Shown one piece after another: positions 59,925-64,000 of a stretch of 64,000 nucleotides of DNA. Each line of letters begins with the position of its first letter. Within the stretch, counting starts at the first letter, position 1. A model generated the notes under the pieces. That model ran no database searches. It worked only from the letters and a program-made list of their open reading frames with translations, and was not told the origin of the DNA. Location: positions 1,302,001-1,366,000 of the forward strand of contig LUGG01000004.1 in assembly GCA_001683735.1 (NCBI GenBank). The letters are read 5' to 3'. The stretch is from Grifola frondosa (lineage: Eukaryota > Basidiomycota > Agaricomycetes > Polyporales > Grifolaceae). Position numbers and translations under genes: made by a program.

Positions 59925-60289
59925 TGTTAGTTGTATGATTTCGTCTCTTTCTCTTTGTATTTTCACTTTTCATTGCGGTCACTTATTGCGCCCTTTTCCA
60001 ACTATATCGCGTTCCATTTACAGAGCCATATCTCCGTTATTCACTTCTCCACTGTGTCTTCATTCTTCAGCCACAGTTGGTGCCACTTTCCTATTTACTC
60101 CTGTTTACATTTCGCTCCATAGCATCTCCGGAGTCCGTCCTCTGCTGTTCTCCTTAGCAGCTCAACACGGACTCCAGGTGCATAGTATATCCTCTCAATA
60201 TCATGTACATAGCAGCTCAACACGGACTCCAGTGTCTTGTTCTATTGAGTGTGCTCCTGGCACCCCACCATTCGCTTTTGGCTCTAATA
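59925..60289 (+). repeat. Copia LTR, + orientation, truncated at 60,289
   Basis: Begins TGTTAGTTGTATGATTTCG directly after AGGGGGGAG (polypurine tract), so it is the 3' LTR of the + strand fragment. It matches 62,038-61,729 on the other strand. It carries an extra 55 bp in which AGCAGCTCAACACGGACTCC is repeated. Similarity stops at CTCTAATA, where minus-strand gag-pol sequence takes over. Confidence 0.85.
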
Positions 60290-60294
60290 AGATA

Positions 60295-61523
60295 GGCAGT
60301 GTTGTGCTCATTGATAGAGGCGCAGAAAAGCATCCGGTTTGAGTGGGTAAAGTCCATGCGCTCCTTGCCAAGGTGACGATGAAATCACGATGTTTGGTGA
60401 GGAATAGGACAGAGAGGAGATTGTTTCTAATGCAGGGACATGAAGAACACGGCTAAACTCGACAGCTCGAACCTTCCTGCCTCCCATAACCGGCCCAAAG
60501 ACCACCGAGCCCACTCCAGCTGAGTAGACCACTTGATCATCTGCTAGACGAATGGGAATGCGAAGGGGGTGTAATTGCGAAGCCAGTGGTGATGGGGCAT
60601 CATATGAGATGTGGCCCCAGTGCCTGCAATCCATTCGACATCAGCATCGAGCTGCAGAGGCGAGAGAGGATCAGATGGGTCAAGAGAACGAAGACTTGCA
60701 CTGCCAGCAAACTCCTTGACTTCTGAGGGAGTGTCCGTCGACTCCTGGGCCTTATTGGCGTGTTCGGAGCGCTGTTTGCTGCGAGGTTCAGTTGCCTTGG
60801 CCTTTGCTCGAGCGAATTTGAAGCACTGGGCCTGAGTGTGACCTTCCCTGTCGCAAAATTCGCATTTGGAGCATGGGCCGGTGGATGCTGAAGCAAGGAG
60901 GGCAGTGGAAGATGAAGGTAAGGGCTCAGAATGACGAGTTCTGTTGAGCTCCTCAGTCTGGAAGGCCTGCAAGATGGTGGACTTGTCGAGCTTGTCCTGA
61001 AGCATGAGGGCGGAAATGAAATTCGAGTACTCAGCAGGAAGGGCTCGAATCATGGCCATAGACTCGAGCTCATCATCCAGCATGGTGAGAGTGAAGGCAG
61101 GGGGGTGAAGATTCTGGATGGAGCACATGGATTCCTCGATCCTGGTGACAAGGGACTGCAAGGACTCATCCTCGAGCTTCCGGATGGAGAAGAGGGAGTC
61201 ATAGGCATTAAAACACGCCCCAGGACAACGAAGAACATGGGCAGCCTCAAGAGCAGCCCACATTGCAACAGGATCATCATCCTTTCCACCAAAATGTGTC
61301 CTCTGCTCAGGGGCAACAGCCGGATAAATCTCACCAGCTGCTTTAGACTGCATCTTGAGCCACTCCCTTCGCTCTATGTCCTCATCCGGTGGTGGAAGCA
61401 TCTCAGCACCACTCACAAGCCCCCAATACCCCAATCTGCGAAGATATGCATGCATCTCTCCACTCCACTGGTTGTAGGTGCCATTGGTGAGGGGTTTGAG
61501 TGATTTGTTGACTCAGAAGACAT
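60295..61523 (-). pseudogene. Copia gag-protease (5' half of an element), protease Asp changed
   Basis: From about 61,523 (MSSESTNHS): WSGEMHAYLRRLGYWGLVSG, AMWAALEAAHVL, SIRKLEDESLQSLVTRIEE and a zinc knuckle CEFCDREGHTQAQC. The protease follows: WIAGTGATSHM. The catalytic Asp of the usual ADTGAT motif is Gly here. Past about 60,540 the frame shifts, and pre-integrase-like HVPAL and LLSVLFLTKHRD run up to the breakpoint at 60,290. One base is missing near 61,490 between start and body. Confidence 0.85.
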
Positions 61524-61728
61524 GGGAAGCAGCAACAGAGGTGTAGACAGTGATTGGAAGTGATCAGGAGAGATCAGAGGGGATCAGAAGAGATCTGAGT
61601 GAAGCAGAGGGTGATAGGAGGTGTAGACAGGATGTAGAAAGTCCAATTTTGAGATGATGAAGGCAGATGGAGAGCTGGGGATCGACCAGAATGCAAATGG
61701 AGCGGTCAGAGCGCAGGGCTCATAACCT

Positions 61729-62038
61729 ATTAGAGCCAAAAGCGAATGCTGGGGTGCCAGGAGCACATTCAATAGAACAAGACACTGGAGTCCGTGTTGA
61801 GCTGCTAAGGAGAACAGCAGGGGAGGGACTCCGGAGATGCTATGGAGCGAAATGTAAACAGAAGTAAATAGGAAAGTGGCACCAACTGTGGCTGAAGAAT
61901 GAAGACACAGTGGAGAAGTGAATAACGGAGATATGGCTCTGTAAATGGAACGTGATATAGGTAGGCAAGGGCGCAATAAGTGACCGCAATGAAAAGTGAA
62001 AATACAAAAGAGAGAGAGATGAAATCATACAACTAACA
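61729..62038 (-). repeat. Copia LTR, - orientation (5' LTR of the gag fragment; extends to about 61,530)
   Basis: On the minus strand it starts TGTTAGTTGTATGATTTC at 62,038 and matches the + strand LTR to CTCTAATA; about 200 more bases then lead to the gag start, so its 3' boundary is not defined. Preceded on the minus strand by GGGGGGAAGGCACAG. Confidence 0.82.
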
Positions 62039-62044
62039 CTGTGC

Positions 62045-63165
62045 CTTCCCCCCACTTCAACAAGAGCATGAACTGTGCCCAATCCAACAATGGAGAAGGT
62101 TGAATCCATGCTGGCTGCCTGACCAATGCATGGCTCAATGGCCATGTAATCAGTGAATCACTTGCATTGCATGAAGTAATGATGCATGGCACCAGAATCA
62201 GCAAGCACCGTCCAACAAGAAGCAGTGGAAATGGGCTTGTAGTTAGCAGGGATAGCTGCATTCATCAAGAATATGTGGTAATTGAATGGATCACTGACTA
62301 GTTTGGGATCTTCATTCTGCATCATGAGGTGTGCCTTGTGGGCCTGCGTAGCAGCTGCACTGGCCACTGCAACTGTCTCAGTTGTGGTTTCAGTTGTGGC
62401 AACATTTGCGGAGTGCATGCCTCAGGATGCGAGTTCTGCAGGTGAGCCCCTGCCACCTTTAGGTACAACCCCCAGTGTGGTTGTTGGCCCACATGTCCAC
62501 CTCCCTTCATGTAGCACTGTTCATGGGCATGTCCATGTCTGAGACACCAAGAGCAGGTTGGACATTGGTCTTGTGCCACATTCACAGTGTTCGCAGTGAA
62601 TGCTTGTTCTTGCACTCCATGAATGGGGTCGAGCGAGTTGCCTGGTTTTTTGTACTGATGACATGGTCAGGGTCAGGGCTGCTAAGGAGTGGCACTGTGA
62701 TGATTGTTCATCCGAGTTCCAGCGCGGTGCTGCGCCAGGCATGCATCTCCTCGAAGTGTGCATAGAGGTCAGATCCAGGAGTATATTTGAGTGTATGCAC
62801 ATGGTCGATAGTGTTTATAAGGGATACTGAGTCTGTTCATTCACATTTGTCCTTGAGCTGCTTCCAAATCTGGACAGCGGTCTTTCTGTCAGCAACTATG
62901 CCAGAGCTTTGGAAATACTTGATGTTGAGGATCATAATAGCTTTACATATCTCATCCTCATCATCTCAGGCCTCTCCACATGTGACGCTGGTAGGCTCAT
63001 TGCTACTGTCCATCGCAACAACCATGGGGGGACAGGGTCCATCGAGGTGACTAAATGCCTTGCAGATGTGGGTGATGTGGTCCTTCCAGTCTAGCCAGTT
63101 CATACAATTGAGCTGCTGTGATTTGGTGAAGCTAGGAACCTTCACATCTGACTGAAGATGCCATC
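62045..63165 (-). mobile_element. Second copia gag-protease fragment
   Basis: Minus-strand gag remnant of a different copia family: LNCMNWLDWKDHITHICKA, ILNIKYFQSSGIVADRKTA, INTIDHVHTLKYTPGSDL, a zinc knuckle CSWCLRHGHAHEQC, and a protease motif VLADSGAMHHYF with the catalytic Asp kept. Interrupted by frame changes. It stops where the first family's LTR begins at 62,038, as if that element had inserted into it. Confidence 0.72.
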
Positions 63166-63169
63166 ATTC

Positions 63170-63517
63170 AGGTGGTTGTATGCGGGGTATATGCGGGGTA
63201 TAAGGCATGTGACGAGTTTCGGCTCATCGGCTTGGGTATTGTGGCAACGGTCTAGTTGCTTTCAGGTGGATCTGATGAGTTTCAGGCTCATCGAGTCGAG
63301 GTAAGCATCTGAGCTTAATTAGTACTATTGGCTCATAACCTGTTACAGTTAGGCTATAGTATAGTATTGTTAGTCCGTGAGCTAAGGTCATCGCATGCAT
63401 GAACTACTCACCTCAGTTGTGAAGTACTCGACTGAGGTGCTACAAGGAATGTCTGCATGTCCAAGTGCATGCTGTCACATCACATGGTCTCTTCATGACA
63501 CATCTCGCGGTCTCCTC
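63170..63517. other. Spacer between copia fragment and Plavaka-like gene end
   Basis: Contains a short tandem GTATATGCGGG near 63,179-63,200 and a recurring CTCATCGxxT motif (63,220-63,300). No gene seen. Confidence 0.4.
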
Positions 63518-64000
63518 TCAATGTGCGTCGCTGTCTGCATCTTCATTGGTGTCAGCATCCTCATCTCCCTCACTCTCCATCTCCTCAAGGTCTGAATGGA
63601 TGGGATCGGTGGGCATATATACTTTGAGGCCCATGCCTTGGTGGCCGACCCCACCACCATGGAACTGCATGAATATGTCATGGTCCATGAATCTGTAGGA
63701 TTAAAATCAGTATTTTGTTAGAGTATATCAACTGACATTAACACTCACATATTGATGTAATAATATATTCATTCCTTCGTAGAATTTGCTGAGTGCACTA
63801 TAGAGCATGGAAGGGGTTCCTCGCCGCAACCGTGAGTGAATGCCAGAATGAGATGGACTCCGCAAATCATGTCCGCAGGATCCACAAAGCCAAAAGGGTC
63901 AAGGTCATCAACATCCACAAATCCAATGCGAGGGAGGCAACATGCTGAAAAGCCACCAGGTGCTGTGAAATCACATCCGAATCACTGTACCCAGAGAAAA
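63518..64000 (-). mobile_element. C-terminal end of a Plavaka-like transposon protein
   Basis: Minus-strand coding sequence running off the right edge. The last exon (63,692-63,518) reads FMDHDIFMQFHGGGVGHQG and an acidic tail ending DADSDAH. The exon before it has LPRIGFVDVDDLDPFGFVDP, ADMICGVHLILAFTHG and LLHQY. The 'FGFVDPADxIRGxHLIPAF' and 'DxFMRxxGGGVGH' patterns are familiar from basidiomycete Plavaka-type (CACTA-related) transposon proteins, by memory. The transposase core lies outside the window. Confidence 0.7.

Overview
The window is nuclear DNA of a filamentous basidiomycete, most likely an agaricomycete (Polyporales is a guess). The evidence is short GT-AG introns (mostly 47-67 nt, often many per gene), very close gene spacing, basidiomycete-type gene content, and Ngaro-like, copia and Plavaka-like mobile elements.

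Positions 1-40,500 are gene dense. In order: the 3' part of PNKP (+); two related membrane proteins (+) on either side of an Alba-domain RNase P/MRP-type gene (+); a PITH protein (-); a Chs4/Skt5 chitin synthase activator (-); a KDM2/Jhd1 histone demethylase (-); phosphoglycerate kinase (-); a coiled-coil/RGG protein (+); SDA1 (+); a single-pass membrane protein (+); MIC19 (-); the DEAH helicase DHX35 (-); the splicing factor YJU2 (+); a PhoD-like phosphatase (+); PEX6 (-); GAR1 (+); MIS14/NSL1 (-); a UPF0538 protein (-); and a GH3 beta-glucosidase (+). These are mainly housekeeping genes and do not form one pathway. Several pairs diverge from short shared promoters (DHX35/YJU2, PEX6/GAR1, PGK/coiled-coil protein).

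Positions 40,500-64,000 are mobile-element territory. A Ngaro-like tyrosine-recombinase retrotransposon with split direct repeats (41,243-46,607) sits inside a small TA-flanked inverted-repeat element. It is followed by a second, mariner-like non-autonomous element (47,596-48,419), AT-rich DNA without genes, a small GC-rich island with a hypothetical gene and a two-unit tandem duplication (49.4-52.4 kb), more AT-rich DNA, rearranged copia fragments with two oppositely oriented LTRs (56.8-63.2 kb), and the C-terminal end of a Plavaka-like transposon protein at the right edge.

Reading frames of otherwise well-conserved genes break again and again at short homopolymers, and at the cleanest sites one base is always missing. 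This points to under-called homopolymers in the assembly rather than pseudogenes, and it should be kept in mind for every model below. I found no clearly new molecular system. The nested Ngaro element and the tandemly duplicated exon block are the most distinctive structures.
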